From assembly GCF_016735595.1 (NCBI RefSeq), contig NZ_JAERRB010000017.1:98601-162600 (forward strand): a stretch of DNA of 64,000 nt, given 5' to 3'. Below the pieces are notes generated by a model, which had not been told where the DNA came from, made no database searches, and was given only the letters and a program-made list of their open reading frames with translations. This DNA comes from Chryseolinea lacunae (GTDB lineage Bacteria > Bacteroidota > Bacteroidia > Cytophagales > Cyclobacteriaceae). Positions 19,101 through 26,992 of the stretch are shown piece by piece. The translations under genes were made by a program, and so were the position numbers. The first letter of the stretch is position 1. Every line of letters starts with the position of its first letter.

Positions 19101-20227
19101 TCTTCGGCAAAGCTTCTCACATTCTTGCCCACCAGGTCGTTCTCTTTGTAGACACCGTATTGGTATTGACTGAATTTCCTGGCTTGATTGTCAACCAGGT
19201 ATGCCCCGCGATTGAATGTGCCAACCCACGTGAGTCCGGCATCGTCGGTATACACTGCACGGATGGAATTTGTAGGTATTTTTTTGGGATTCCCCTCTTC
19301 GGCCAGGTATCGCGTAACGCGCCCTGTCTTTGTGTCCAGATAGTTGACACCTGAATTCTCTCCGCCGATCCAAAGATTTCCGTAGCCATCCATATTCAAC
19401 GTCAGAATACTATTCCAGCTTGCACCATAGGCGCGCTCTCCCGAGAGAATGAGATTCACTGTGTAATAGCCATTGCCGGGAATGAGTTTGAAAATTTCTC
19501 CATTCATACTGGCCATCCAGATATTGCCGCTCTTATCGGACACAAGCTGCGTGATCTGCCTGGCGGGCAAAACTTCACCTGCAAAGGTCAACGGCTCAGC
19601 CACCGTTTCGCTTGTGTTAAAAAGTTTCAGACCACCCTTCGTTCCACACCACATCTGATCATCAATACAGAGCAAGCTATTCACATAGTTTGTCGCTGCA
19701 GAAAGCTTGCCGTCTGTGGCGTCGGTGAGATAGGCAAAGGAAGAAGTTTTTGGGTCATACACATTCACACCACCGCCATGCGTACCAATCCAGACCCGCC
19801 GCCCCTCCTGGTCAAACGACAAAGAGGTTATGTAACGGTTATTAAGATGATTCGTATTGCTGGCAATGGAATCTACATTGATAAAATGATCCAGCTCACG
19901 ATCATAGATACACAACCCAAGCGCTGTCCCGATCCACAACCGATGCCGGTCATCCTCCACAATCACATTAATGCTGCTGTGACAGAGGCTGAATTTGTCG
20001 TCAGGGTCATGTTCATAACGATACGTATTCGTTCCGTCGTAACGTATCAAACCATCACCCATACCCAGCCACATATAGCCGTTACTGTCTTTGTAGAAAC
20101 AGCGGACAAATGAATTTGAAATCGCCTCTGGGGCAACCGGCGAAAAAACCGAAGACTGCGCGTAGCCAAAAAATGAACCAAGAATAATGAGGACTGTCAA
20201 CGCAACACGGCACCCCCATCCTTCCAT
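16115..20227 (-). CDS. hybrid two-component system regulator (HTCS)
   Basis: This one-polypeptide sensor-regulator has about 1370 residues. The ATG at 20227 is chosen because a signal peptide follows it at once (VALTVLIILGSFFGYAQ). In order come about 14 two-component propeller repeats (WxGxxxGL-type strands), a Y_Y_Y domain (FAYKLDGF-like, SHATYTNIDPGDY), one membrane helix, a HisKA box (FFTNISHEFRTPLSL), an HATPase, a receiver (phospho-Asp in LIISDILM, KPF) and an AraC-type HTH at the C-terminus (IAYQTGFNSASYF). Such proteins bind an oligosaccharide in the periplasm and activate the adjacent SusCD locus. It lies directly upstream of susC, as usual. Confidence 0.93.
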   Translation of the reverse strand: MEGWGCRVALTVLIILGSFFGYAQSSVFSPVAPEAISNSFVRCFYKDSNGYMWLGMGDGLIRYDGTNTYRYEHDPDDKFSLCHSSINVIVEDDRHRLWIGTALGLCIYDRELDHFINVDSIASNTNHLNNRYITSLSFDQEGRRVWIGTHGGGVNVYDPKTSSFAYLTDATDGKLSAATNYVNSLLCIDDQMWCGTKGGLKLFNTSETVAEPLTFAGEVLPARQITQLVSDKSGNIWMASMNGEIFKLIPGNGYYTVNLILSGERAYGASWNSILTLNMDGYGNLWIGGENSGVNYLDTKTGRVTRYLAEEGNPKKIPTNSIRAVYTDDAGLTWVGTFNRGAYLVDNQARKFSQYQYGVYKENDLVGKNVRSFAEDLNGNVWVAFDGLGLGKIDAKTHALQDCASLNEKLANKFVTALICDRHGNLWVGTGGYGVYKLNIETLELRNYAMRSQGFGDDKTSCLYEDKSGTLWAGSSGSGLFYFDEKTQRFVVLCEQGKPNYITRTSYVSDVLEDADGVLWVGTMYGLYALEKKSDRGYAYRWFIQNDAPGSISSSGIQTLYEDRKKNLWVGTTDNGLNVKARGAVAFKSFRKKEGLPSNTIRAITSDASGNLWLSGNMGLSMLDQQTHTIVNYSRKEGLASNDFYPNACLRSSSGKVFFGSNNGFNAFYPDSVRSDPGKPKVYLSDLKINNQSAGIGTKGSPLKKHVSLTSSIALSYDQRSFSIDFVAIQFGPSSRQRYAYKLDGFDEDWNFVGTNHSATYTNIDPGDYVFLVKASHGDGLWNEAPTQLRITIHQALWKTWWAVCLYMICLACLIFFVAKVRIERVNMKNQLVLERLAREKEHDLSESKTQFFTNISHEFRTPLSLILMPLESLITGEDVSATVKERICTAYKNADKMMRLVNELMDFNKIENGSLKLNPQHGELVEFIRNVALLFSDVADKRNITFSIRAELLSLKGWFDRDKLERMLVNVLSNAFKFTADGGQINVIINAGEMTTSHGTCRCLELIVEDNGMGISPEEIPRIFDKFYQAKSAAKVSNPGTGIGLSLTKALIELHQGTIHVASAPDKETKFIIVIPIDADVYAVENRVESPGDIFHTKAGIFEEGAPYVSIARDGGKDRYEILVVEDNQELREYISDELKHEFTVWQAEHGQEGLRMATEKSPDLIISDILMAQKTGIELCREVKSDIKTSHIPFILLTAKATVEDQIAGIETGADVYITKPFSVRLLLTHVRSLIESRQKLYAHFSQDVYLLPAKMATNDLDQAFLQRAVDYIIEHIQDGQLGVDSIATLFNLSRVQVYRKIKALTGKTAVEFIRMVRLKQALKLMETKQYTLSEIAYQTGFNSASYFTRSFKEEYGKAPSEFLGLAS

Positions 20228-20395
20228 GCGCACACAAGGGCATGCAAAGTCAAGCGTCCGCCAATGCCGACTCCCAAAAAACCTGCTGTCAGTTCCCTTT
20301 GACTCCATTGTCTTTCGGCTCCGGTCAGCCACCCATCGTCACACAAAAAATCATAGTCTTCTTCATATCCATAGATTGTTACAGAATATCGGTGA

Positions 20396-21370
20396 TCATT
20401 TCCGTTTCAGAACTTTTTGAACCTGCAGAACGATGTTGGCCGCATCCAGTTTATACTTCTTCATCAATTGATCGGGCTTGCCACTCTCGCCGAATGAATC
20501 ATCCACGGCTACATACTCCATCGGCACGGGCCTGTGTTTTATGAGAAGCTGTGCAATGCTGTCGCCCAGTCCTCCAATCCGATTGTGTTCTTCGGCAGAC
20601 ACAACACATCGGGTCTTTTCCACCGAAGTCAAAACGGCATGTTCATCCAGCGGTTTGATGGTGTGAATGTTTATTATTTCAGCATCAATGCCCAGGCGCT
20701 CAAGCTCATCAAGGGCTTGAATCGCTTCCCACACCAGGTGGCCGGTAGCAAAAATGCTCACATCCCTGCCATCTTTAACCTTCCACGCTTTTCCGATTTC
20801 AAACCGTTGGTCGGCATCGGTAAACACCGGAACAACAGGCCTGCCAAACCGCAGATACACAGGTCCCACAAAATCGGCAATAGCAAGGGTCGCCGCCTTG
20901 GTTTGATTATAATCGCACGGGTTGATAACCGTCATCCCGGGAAGCATCTTCATCATTCCAATGTCCTCCAGAATCTGATGTGTGGCACCGTCTTCACCCA
21001 GGGTAAGACCGGCATGCGATGCGCAAATTTTCACATTCTTGCCCGAATAGGCGATAGACTGACGAATCTGGTCGTATACCCTACCCGTTGAAAAGTTGGC
21101 AAACGTTCCCGTGAATGGAATCTTTCCTCCAATGGTCATCCCTGCAGCAATCCCCATCATGTTTGCCTCGGCAATACCAATCTGAACAAAACGCTCGGGA
21201 AAGGCTTTGATGAAATCGTTCATTTTCAACGACCCGATCAAGTCGGCGCACAACGCTACCACATTAGGATTGCGTTTCCCGGCTTCCAAAAGCCCCGCAC
21301 CAAAACCCGAACGGGTATCTTTCTTTTCCGAATAGGTAAACCGTTTTGTTTCTATAGTTTCAGCGCTCAT
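20396..21370 (-). CDS. transketolase, C-terminal subunit
   Basis: The 324-residue product is the pyrimidine-binding plus C-terminal half of transketolase. Marks are the cofactor Glu region QIGIAEANMMGIAAG, the HAGLTLGEDGATHQ segment, and the C-terminal GHLVWEAIQALDEL / SAEEHNRIGGLGD domain. It needs the N-terminal subunit encoded just before it (stop and start abut at 21370/21371) to form the active thiamine-diphosphate enzyme, which moves two-carbon units between pentose and hexose phosphates. It lies upstream of the glycan locus on the same strand, so it may be expressed with it to process pentoses. Confidence 0.93.
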   Translation of the reverse strand: MSAETIETKRFTYSEKKDTRSGFGAGLLEAGKRNPNVVALCADLIGSLKMNDFIKAFPERFVQIGIAEANMMGIAAGMTIGGKIPFTGTFANFSTGRVYDQIRQSIAYSGKNVKICASHAGLTLGEDGATHQILEDIGMMKMLPGMTVINPCDYNQTKAATLAIADFVGPVYLRFGRPVVPVFTDADQRFEIGKAWKVKDGRDVSIFATGHLVWEAIQALDELERLGIDAEIINIHTIKPLDEHAVLTSVEKTRCVVSAEEHNRIGGLGDSIAQLLIKHRPVPMEYVAVDDSFGESGKPDQLMKKYKLDAANIVLQVQKVLKRK

Positions 21371-22213
21371 CTAAAAGTCTTTTAAAGTTGAATGAAGTTG
21401 GAGCAATGCGTTTTGAAGTTGTTCGTCGTTGGGGGCAATGCCGTGCCAGTGGTGAGATCCCATCATAAAATCAACGCCATGCCCCATGTTGGTCTTCATC
21501 AGAATCATGACCGGTTTCCCCTTGCCCAGGCGTTGTTTGGCTTCCTCCAAAACCCTGAGCACGTCTTCCATCTCATTGCCATGCATGGCCAACACATCCC
21601 AACCAAAAGCCTCCCATTTTGCCCGAAGGTTTCCTAAAGAAAGCACGCGATCAGTCGGCCCGTCTATCTGCTGACCATTCACGTCGATTGTCGAAATGAG
21701 ATTGTCCACCTTGTTATGCGCGGCAAACATAGCGGCTTCCCAAATCTGCCCCTCCTGCAATTCGCCGTCACCGTGAAGAGAGAAAATGGTGTGTTTGTCT
21801 CCATTGAGTTTCTTCGACAGCGCGGCGCCGATAGCCACCGACAGGCCTTGTCCCAACGAGCCGGAAGCGATGCGAATCCCCGGCAGTTTTTCGTGCGTGG
21901 CCGGATGTCCCTGCAGTCTTGAATTAAGCGTCCGGAACGTTCCCAATTCTTTCACATCAAAATATCCCGACCGCGCAAGCACACTATACCACACCGGAGA
22001 AATGTGACCGTTAGACAGAAAGAATAAGTCTTCGCCAGGACCGTCGATATTAAACCCAGGGTCGTGTTTCAAATGATGAAAATAGAGCGCAACCAAAAAG
22101 TCCGTGCATCCCAAAGATCCACCGGGGTGGCCAGACTGGCATTTGTGTACCATCCGCACAATATCGCGACGCACCTGCGTAGCGATCATTTTGAGTTCGT
22201 TGATGTCAACCAT
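21371..22213 (-). CDS. transketolase, N-terminal subunit
   Basis: The 280-residue product is the thiamine-diphosphate and Mg2+ binding half. It has HKCQSGHPGGSLGCTD near the N-terminus, and the GDG...N motif HGDGELQEGQIWEA followed by STIDVNGQQIDG. The enzyme is split here into two genes, a form known from many archaea and Bacteroidota. It is first in the pair, with a promoter-like -7 box and a perfect inverted repeat immediately upstream. Together with the next gene it links the pentose sugars released by GH43 enzymes to central metabolism (inference from context). Confidence 0.93.
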   Translation of the reverse strand: MVDINELKMIATQVRRDIVRMVHKCQSGHPGGSLGCTDFLVALYFHHLKHDPGFNIDGPGEDLFFLSNGHISPVWYSVLARSGYFDVKELGTFRTLNSRLQGHPATHEKLPGIRIASGSLGQGLSVAIGAALSKKLNGDKHTIFSLHGDGELQEGQIWEAAMFAAHNKVDNLISTIDVNGQQIDGPTDRVLSLGNLRAKWEAFGWDVLAMHGNEMEDVLRVLEEAKQRLGKGKPVMILMKTNMGHGVDFMMGSHHWHGIAPNDEQLQNALLQLHSTLKDF

Positions 22214-22227
22214 ATCCTTTAATTGAT

Positions 22228-22252
22228 CAAATTTATAGTCATTTTGACTATA
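22228..22252 (-). promoter_or_regulatory. transketolase promoter with overlapping inverted repeat
   Basis: On the minus strand TAAATTTG (22235-22228) matches the TAnnTTTG -7 box, about 15 bases before the ATG. Overlapping it is a perfect inverted repeat TATAGTCA-(3)-TGACTATA at 22234-22252. A repressor bound to it would cover the promoter, so this is a candidate operator. Confidence 0.55.
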
Positions 22253-22404
22253 AGTAGTACTATAAAAAAACCATCAGGTAGCTGTTGAGTTTCCATGATG
22301 GGATGTATTCCGATCGCGGGCTGCAATCGGTTGTGTAAAATTAAATGTATTCTTTACATTTACAAGCCCTCAAGAAATGCTGATAGATTTTTCTTGTCCC
22401 ACCT

Positions 22405-22600
22405 TGGAGATTCCGACCCCATTCACCACTTTGTTTCAGGAGGACGTGACCAGCTAAAGTTACCAGAGGACTTGAGCTTCGTCTAGGTTTCGAACCACTT
22501 GATTGCTAGACCTGTTTCTGGTCAAATGGTGGCGGAATTGGGTGGTCACGCGATTTGGAAATTGATGGTCAGGGCAAAACGGAAAAAGATGGTCAGCCTC
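22405..22600 (+). repeat. IS21-like MITE family, copy 1 (right tip missing)
   Basis: This is the first of four copies of a ~209-bp sequence. It starts TGGAGATTCCGACCCCAT and carries spaced TGACCA/GGTCA repeats. Homology to the other copies stops after GGTCAGCCTC at 22600; the last ~9 bases with the right inverted end are absent. It does not encode a transposase. Confidence 0.85.
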
Positions 22601-22648
22601 CGGTTTTAGAGGGACTTGAAATTATAATGCCGCTATAAAGGTTTTTAA

Positions 22649-23917
22649 ATGAACTACGCAAAAATCGTTCAAGAGAAGTTCAACAACGCCAGGCAGATTT
22701 GTCGAGTTATTCAAAAGGGGTTTTACGCTATTGTAATTATTTTTGAACGTGTTGAGCCTCTCGATGAGGTAATCGGTATTCTTAAATCGCGAACGCCGGA
22801 GACGCGATTTGAAGTACAGGTTGCTGGTACTCCCGAATGTGCTGAATTGAATTTCAATTTTCCAGATGGTGAGCAGGCGAGAATATTTGTCGGTGATAAA
22901 TTCGAGGAGTGGTTAGACGAAATTTTGTTGAAGGACCAAAATGCTAAGATTAGCATTTTGGCCGGCTATAAAAAGGATGGGCGCTATGACTACTTTATCA
23001 ACTGGCCGAACATTCAATTGAATGCAAAGAGAGCCCGGAGTTTTGAGCAACTGTCTACCCTCGATCCTTCGCTTCATTCGGTGATAGCAATTAGTGCTGT
23101 TGAGCAGCAATCTTTTTGGCCGTTTGGTAGCGGCGTTATGTTAATGGAAGGGTATGCTGCTACTGCTCGCCACAATATTATCGGTCTTTATAATCATTAC
23201 AATGATTATCGAAAAATAGGCAACGATGTTACTGGGACCGTTACAATTCGTGGTGTAGGTTTAGTGGCAGTTCATAACTATGGAAACGGGGATGTCCCGG
23301 CACTATGGACAATTGAATCAGCGCATTTTGACGCACTATCAGATGTTGCCATTTTAAGACTGTCGCCTCGAAATGACGTCGCCGAAAAATACCATTGGAA
23401 AGGCTGTCCAAAGTTAAATATCAACCCGCCAAGGCTGAATGAAGTCATCAGTGCTTTTGGATTTACAACCTTCGATGAGTCGGAATTTAAATCTAACCTA
23501 GACCACGTCATCCTCAATTTTATTTCCAAAGATCAGTACGATTTGTGGGCTGCCGTAAAAGCAAAGGGCGTAGTGTTGAACATATTCTCAAAACACAGGG
23601 ATAGGGGCATGGTCAGTTTTCCTTGCTTCAAAACCGATGCAGATTTTAAACATGGAATGAGCGGCGGACCCATTTTTGATTCAAACGGGAATCTTGTTGG
23701 TATTATATCGCAAGGGTCAGTACCAATTGCCTTGGGTGAAACTGAATCTTTTGGTGCGTTACTGTGGCCTTTACTACGAATTGTCGTTTCAATAGAAGGT
23801 AAGACGCGGTTTTTGGATATCTTGAAAGAGTCTCCAGTTGAAGTTATCGGAATTGAGAATTTAGTTTTAAATGCTGATGGATCCTTTGATTTTCGCACCA
23901 TTATCAGAGGTTTTTAA
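22649..23917 (+). CDS. trypsin-like serine protease with unique N-terminal domain
   Basis: The 422-residue product has no signal peptide. The C-terminal part (about 140-390) is a chymotrypsin/HtrA-like fold with a full triad: H175 (TARHN), D232 (SDVAIL) and S338 (GMSGGPIF, followed by GNLVGIIS). No PDZ domain follows. Residues 1-130 form an unrecognised alpha/beta domain. A cytoplasmic trypsin-like protease standing alone on a mobile-element-bounded stretch suggests an effector, possibly in defence or conflict, but this is inference. It lies between direct copies 1 and 2 of the 209-bp repeat and differs in base use from the glycan locus. Confidence 0.82.
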   Translation: MNYAKIVQEKFNNARQICRVIQKGFYAIVIIFERVEPLDEVIGILKSRTPETRFEVQVAGTPECAELNFNFPDGEQARIFVGDKFEEWLDEILLKDQNAKISILAGYKKDGRYDYFINWPNIQLNAKRARSFEQLSTLDPSLHSVIAISAVEQQSFWPFGSGVMLMEGYAATARHNIIGLYNHYNDYRKIGNDVTGTVTIRGVGLVAVHNYGNGDVPALWTIESAHFDALSDVAILRLSPRNDVAEKYHWKGCPKLNINPPRLNEVISAFGFTTFDESEFKSNLDHVILNFISKDQYDLWAAVKAKGVVLNIFSKHRDRGMVSFPCFKTDADFKHGMSGGPIFDSNGNLVGIISQGSVPIALGETESFGALLWPLLRIVVSIEGKTRFLDILKESPVEVIGIENLVLNADGSFDFRTIIRGF

Positions 23918-23953
23918 GGGCTTTTAGCAAAAGGCTTTCTAATCAGAATAGGA

Positions 23954-23979
23954 AAGGGCCCGGCGTTAGCCAGGCCCTT
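23954..23979 (+). terminator. hairpin after the protease gene
   Basis: AAGGGCC pairs with GGCCCTT around a 12-base loop, 37 bases after the stop. There is no T tract, so termination is plausible but not certain. Confidence 0.4.
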
Positions 23980-24038
23980 GGACTCCTACTCAAAAAGTCT
24001 TTTCAAATGGTTCACGGTAGCATTGGTCGTGTGTATCG

Positions 24039-24247
24039 TGGAGATTCCGACCCCATTGACCACTTTGTTTCAGGAGGACGTGACCAGCTAAAGTTACCAG
24101 AGGACTTGAGCTTCGCCTAGGTTTCGAACCACTTGATTGCTAGACCTGTTTCTGGTCAAATGGTAGCGGAATTGGGTGGTCACGCGATTTGGAAATTGAT
24201 GGTCAGGGCAAAACGGAAAAAGATGGTCAGCCTCTTCGGATTCTCCA
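24039..24247 (+). repeat. IS21-like MITE family, copy 2 (complete)
   Basis: This is a complete 209-bp copy. It starts TGGAGATTCCGACC and ends TCTTCGGATTCTCCA, so the ends are inverted repeats of TGGAGA[T/A]TCCGA. It is in the same orientation as copy 1. No clear target duplication flanks it. It cuts into the 3' end of the zinc-ribbon gene. Confidence 0.88.
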
Positions 24248-24470
24248 GTAGGTCCAAGTAGACATCGTTCGCACAACGCGGGCAACGAATTCCATAGCCA
24301 GTGGGAATCCACACCTTACTATTATGAATAGGATTAAAGTCCCTCGGAAAGACTGGTATGAATGGTTCGTTTGTTGCTTTCGTCCAAGGAATAGGAACTG
24401 GGTTGCCACATGATAGGCAATTCAAAGAGACAGGCAGATCACCCGGGATATGAGTAACGAAACGATCCAT
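24180..24470 (-). pseudogene. zinc-ribbon protein truncated by repeat copy 2
   Basis: The minus-strand frame opens with an ATG at 24470 and encodes about 74 native residues, with two CxxC pairs (CLSCGNP and CPRCAND) spaced as in a zinc ribbon. At 24247 it runs into the 209-bp repeat, which supplies the last ~22 residues and the stop. The original 3' end is therefore missing or replaced. It may be a functional shortened protein, but insertion-truncation is the simpler reading. The family is not recognised; the double CxxC recalls the RHS immunity protein further on, without clear similarity. Confidence 0.6.
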
Positions 24471-24586
24471 GTGGACTAAGGCAATTTAACGCTACTCCGA
24501 GATTCTGCAAAGAATCCAATTCGAGCATAGATTCATTTCGGTTCGAAGGTCACAAAGACAACTATTTCTGAAAGTCATTCTGGTCG

Positions 24587-25408
24587 CTAGCGCACGGTAC
24601 CAGGAAGGCTATCAGCAATCGTTGGATTGTTTCGTCCTTTCAAGATAATAACATCGAATGGGCCGCCGACTAATTTTGTATCGGCGTATTTGCTATAAAC
24701 ATCTCCAATGAACTTCATTTTAAACTGCACAAACTTTGCCAAGGCATCATCTCGCAGGCTTGTCAACTTTCCAAAGTCATGATGTTTGACAATTTCCTCA
24801 AAAACATTATCCAAATTCTTCCAGGCGGCTTCATGAATTCTGAAATCACCGTTTCGAAATATAGTTGTACTCTTAACCCCTTTCACTGACGCGTGGGTTG
24901 ATCCATCCCAACCAATGCCCTTCGCATGTTCATTGAGAAAATCGGCATAAGGGTCCTTATAACCATAGTTCACCACTTGATATTCGTTTCCTGTCCACTT
25001 GCAGTTAGAGAAATGGATAAACTCTGGTTCACCAGAACTACGGTACCCCGCAAAATGGAAGCCAGACGGTTCTCTTTTGAAGTTATCAACTGGAACACGC
25101 CTATTCAGTTCATCTTTTAGCGCCTTTGCAAAGTCCATTAGATTGTCAATTGCGTGTTTTCGTTTAATGAAGTTAGGCAGCCAATTAAAATAAAATTCTG
25201 CATTGCCCTTCTCATTTATTAGCATCGTATTTCCCCAATAGGATAATGAGGCATTTAGATGCTCGATCTTAAATAATTTCTTGCCTGTTTTATATTTTCG
25301 CTTTGCATTGGCCTCCTTTCGATAGGTGAGCCTTCTGTCAGCCGTTGATATGATGAACGAATCATCAAATCCATCAACTAGGTGAATCTCGTTTGTTATC
25401 AGAGTCAT
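24587..25408 (-). CDS. hypothetical protein, possibly Ntn-hydrolase-like
   Basis: The 273-residue product has no signal or membrane segment. Its opening MTLI...DDSFIISTADRRLT resembles the first strands of proteasome/HslV-type Ntn hydrolases (MTxI...GxxxxxDxRxT), and KLFKIEHLNASLSYWGNTML fits the next strands. The catalytic Thr after processing is not obvious, so function is left open. It is followed on the same strand by nothing before the truncated zinc-ribbon gene, and is preceded by a GNAT gene 32 bases away, so the two may be co-transcribed. The region looks A+T-richer than the core genes by eye. Confidence 0.6.
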   Translation of the reverse strand: MTLITNEIHLVDGFDDSFIISTADRRLTYRKEANAKRKYKTGKKLFKIEHLNASLSYWGNTMLINEKGNAEFYFNWLPNFIKRKHAIDNLMDFAKALKDELNRRVPVDNFKREPSGFHFAGYRSSGEPEFIHFSNCKWTGNEYQVVNYGYKDPYADFLNEHAKGIGWDGSTHASVKGVKSTTIFRNGDFRIHEAAWKNLDNVFEEIVKHHDFGKLTSLRDDALAKFVQFKMKFIGDVYSKYADTKLVGGPFDVIILKGRNNPTIADSLPGTVR

Positions 25409-25440
25409 AGCTACTCATAGTTTTCCCGCGCATTAAAACC

Positions 25441-26286
25441 CTATTCGTCTTCGTGTCGCCTTGAAAGAGAACACCAACGGTAGATTGACTGGTATCCAAC
25501 TTTTAAGAATACTCGACTTGTTATGTTGTTATCCTGGTCAGCCACTAACCCACACCTAAGACTGCCAGTTTCAAGCAGACGACTAGTCAACGTATGCAGT
25601 AAGAAATACGCATAACCGTTTCCTCTTCTGTCGGGTTTAGTAAAAAGACTACCAAGCATAGGTTGCTCTTGATCGTCGTTTATAATGCTTATGATGCCTA
25701 CAATTCTATCCTCGACGCGCCATGTAAAGATAGTTCCATCGATAATTCCCTGCATTGCCGTCGCAGCTACACCTTCATCCTTCATGCGACCGCCGCCTCT
25801 AAACTCTTCCCTATAATAAGCCAATTCCATTTGTATGATTTCCTCCGAATCGTCGATCTCTGCATGAGCCATTTCTCCAGTGAACCGACCATTTGCGGGA
25901 TTTGCCTCACGGCATTCCTCCAAAAGACGGTTCTTAAAAACCTCGAAGTCAATTTGGTTAGATCTAAAAAGGGCCTTAATGAGTTCACTTTCACCACAAA
26001 ATACCCTTCGTTCAATTTCTTCGCCAATTCGTTCTGAAAGCAACGGCAAGACTTCATTGCCCCAACCACGCCCGTAAATGTAATATCCATCTCTAGTCCA
26101 CAAGACAAATATGCGTAGCTCTCCATCCTCTACTATACTGAAATAATCATGTAGTTCGGTGGCTCCACTATGGAGCTTGTCAATTACGTTGATGAGGTGA
26201 TAATGCCTAAAGTAGTCGCTATAAATGAAGTTTCCATTTATAGCGAGAAATTCCCGTGGTGTTGCATGTCGTACAATTGAATACAT
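25441..26286 (-). CDS. GNAT-family N-acetyltransferase
   Basis: The 281-residue product carries a C-terminal GNAT domain (about 130-275). The acetyl-CoA loop is visible as KPDRRGNGYAYFLLHTLT (R/Q-x-x-G-x-G/A type), followed by LVADQDNNITSRVFLKVGYQ, the usual end of the fold. The first ~125 residues are a separate domain of unknown type, like other two-domain GNAT proteins in which the N-terminal half is a decayed GNAT copy. The substrate is unknown. It lies inside the repeat-bounded island, upstream of the possible Ntn-like gene and probably in one transcript with it. Confidence 0.8.
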   Translation of the reverse strand: MYSIVRHATPREFLAINGNFIYSDYFRHYHLINVIDKLHSGATELHDYFSIVEDGELRIFVLWTRDGYYIYGRGWGNEVLPLLSERIGEEIERRVFCGESELIKALFRSNQIDFEVFKNRLLEECREANPANGRFTGEMAHAEIDDSEEIIQMELAYYREEFRGGGRMKDEGVAATAMQGIIDGTIFTWRVEDRIVGIISIINDDQEQPMLGSLFTKPDRRGNGYAYFLLHTLTSRLLETGSLRCGLVADQDNNITSRVFLKVGYQSIYRWCSLSRRHEDE

Positions 26287-26564
26287 CTCGCCGAAATCTT
26301 AGTGGTGATACGCTTGGATTCGGATTCGTTTGGACGTTCCTGCGGACGTCAACGTTCTAACGTGTTCCATCCCGTTTTCGTAGTTCATCTCTCGTTTGTT
26401 AACCGTCCTCAAAGCCGCGATCAAGAATCACCTGCTGAAACCTTGCATATCTATTCATAAAACGAATGCACGAGTTTGTAACCTTCAAGGGCCGATCGTC
26501 GGGTTGGCGGTGATAGTAGCTTGTCTTCATATTTTTCGCCGAGAGCATCAATATTTGAAAGCCG

Positions 26565-26717
26565 TTATTTAATAATTCCCAAATTCCATGTAACGCTAAC
26601 AAAACCCCCTATCCGGGTTGCATTTTCAACCGGCACCTCTGTTGGTGCATATGCTTTCTTGAATTTCTGGCCCTCATAAAATCTTCCGTCTAATACTTTC
26701 GCTGTTGCGATCGACAT
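26565..26717 (-). CDS. small ORF or C-terminal fragment beside repeat copy 3
   Basis: A 50-residue minus-strand frame starts at an ATG (26717) with GGAGG four bases before it, and ends VSVTWNLGIIK. The end alternates polar and hydrophobic residues like a last outer-membrane beta-strand. It begins 9 bases from the tip of repeat copy 3, so it may be the tail of a gene cut by the repeat rather than a gene of its own. No family was recognised. Confidence 0.35.
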   Translation of the reverse strand: MSIATAKVLDGRFYEGQKFKKAYAPTEVPVENATRIGGFVSVTWNLGIIK

Positions 26718-26726
26718 GCCGCCTCC

Positions 26727-26936
26727 TGGAGAATCCGAAGGGGGTGACCAACTTTTTCCGTTTTGCCCTGACCATCAATTTTCAGATCACGTGACCACCC
26801 AATTCCGCCACCATTTGACCAGGAACTAGTCTAGCAATTAAGAGGTTCGAAACCTACGTGAAGTTCAAGTCCTCAGGTAACTTTAGCTGGTCACACCCTC
26901 CTGAAACAAAGTGGTCAATGGGGGTCAGAATCTCCA
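26727..26936 (-). repeat. IS21-like MITE family, copy 3 (inverted)
   Basis: A complete 210-bp copy in reverse orientation runs from TGGAGAATCCGAAG to CAGAATCTCCA. It has more substitutions than copies 2 and 4 (for example in its right third), so it is probably older. It lies between the accessory genes and the RHS immunity gene. Confidence 0.85.
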
Positions 26937-26992
26937 GCTACGCCGAGGAGCAACCAGTTTCTGTTTAAGCCCATTCTAAAAAGGGTGATATT

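Noticed and set aside
22295..22486. ORF ending in repeat copy 1
   Set aside because: Its tail is repeat sequence (same end as the ORF at 39381), and its front part has no protein character.
26399..26602. 67-aa minus-strand ORF beside repeat copy 3
   Set aside because: It overlaps the more protein-like 50-aa frame in another register, with no start context and no recognisable motif.
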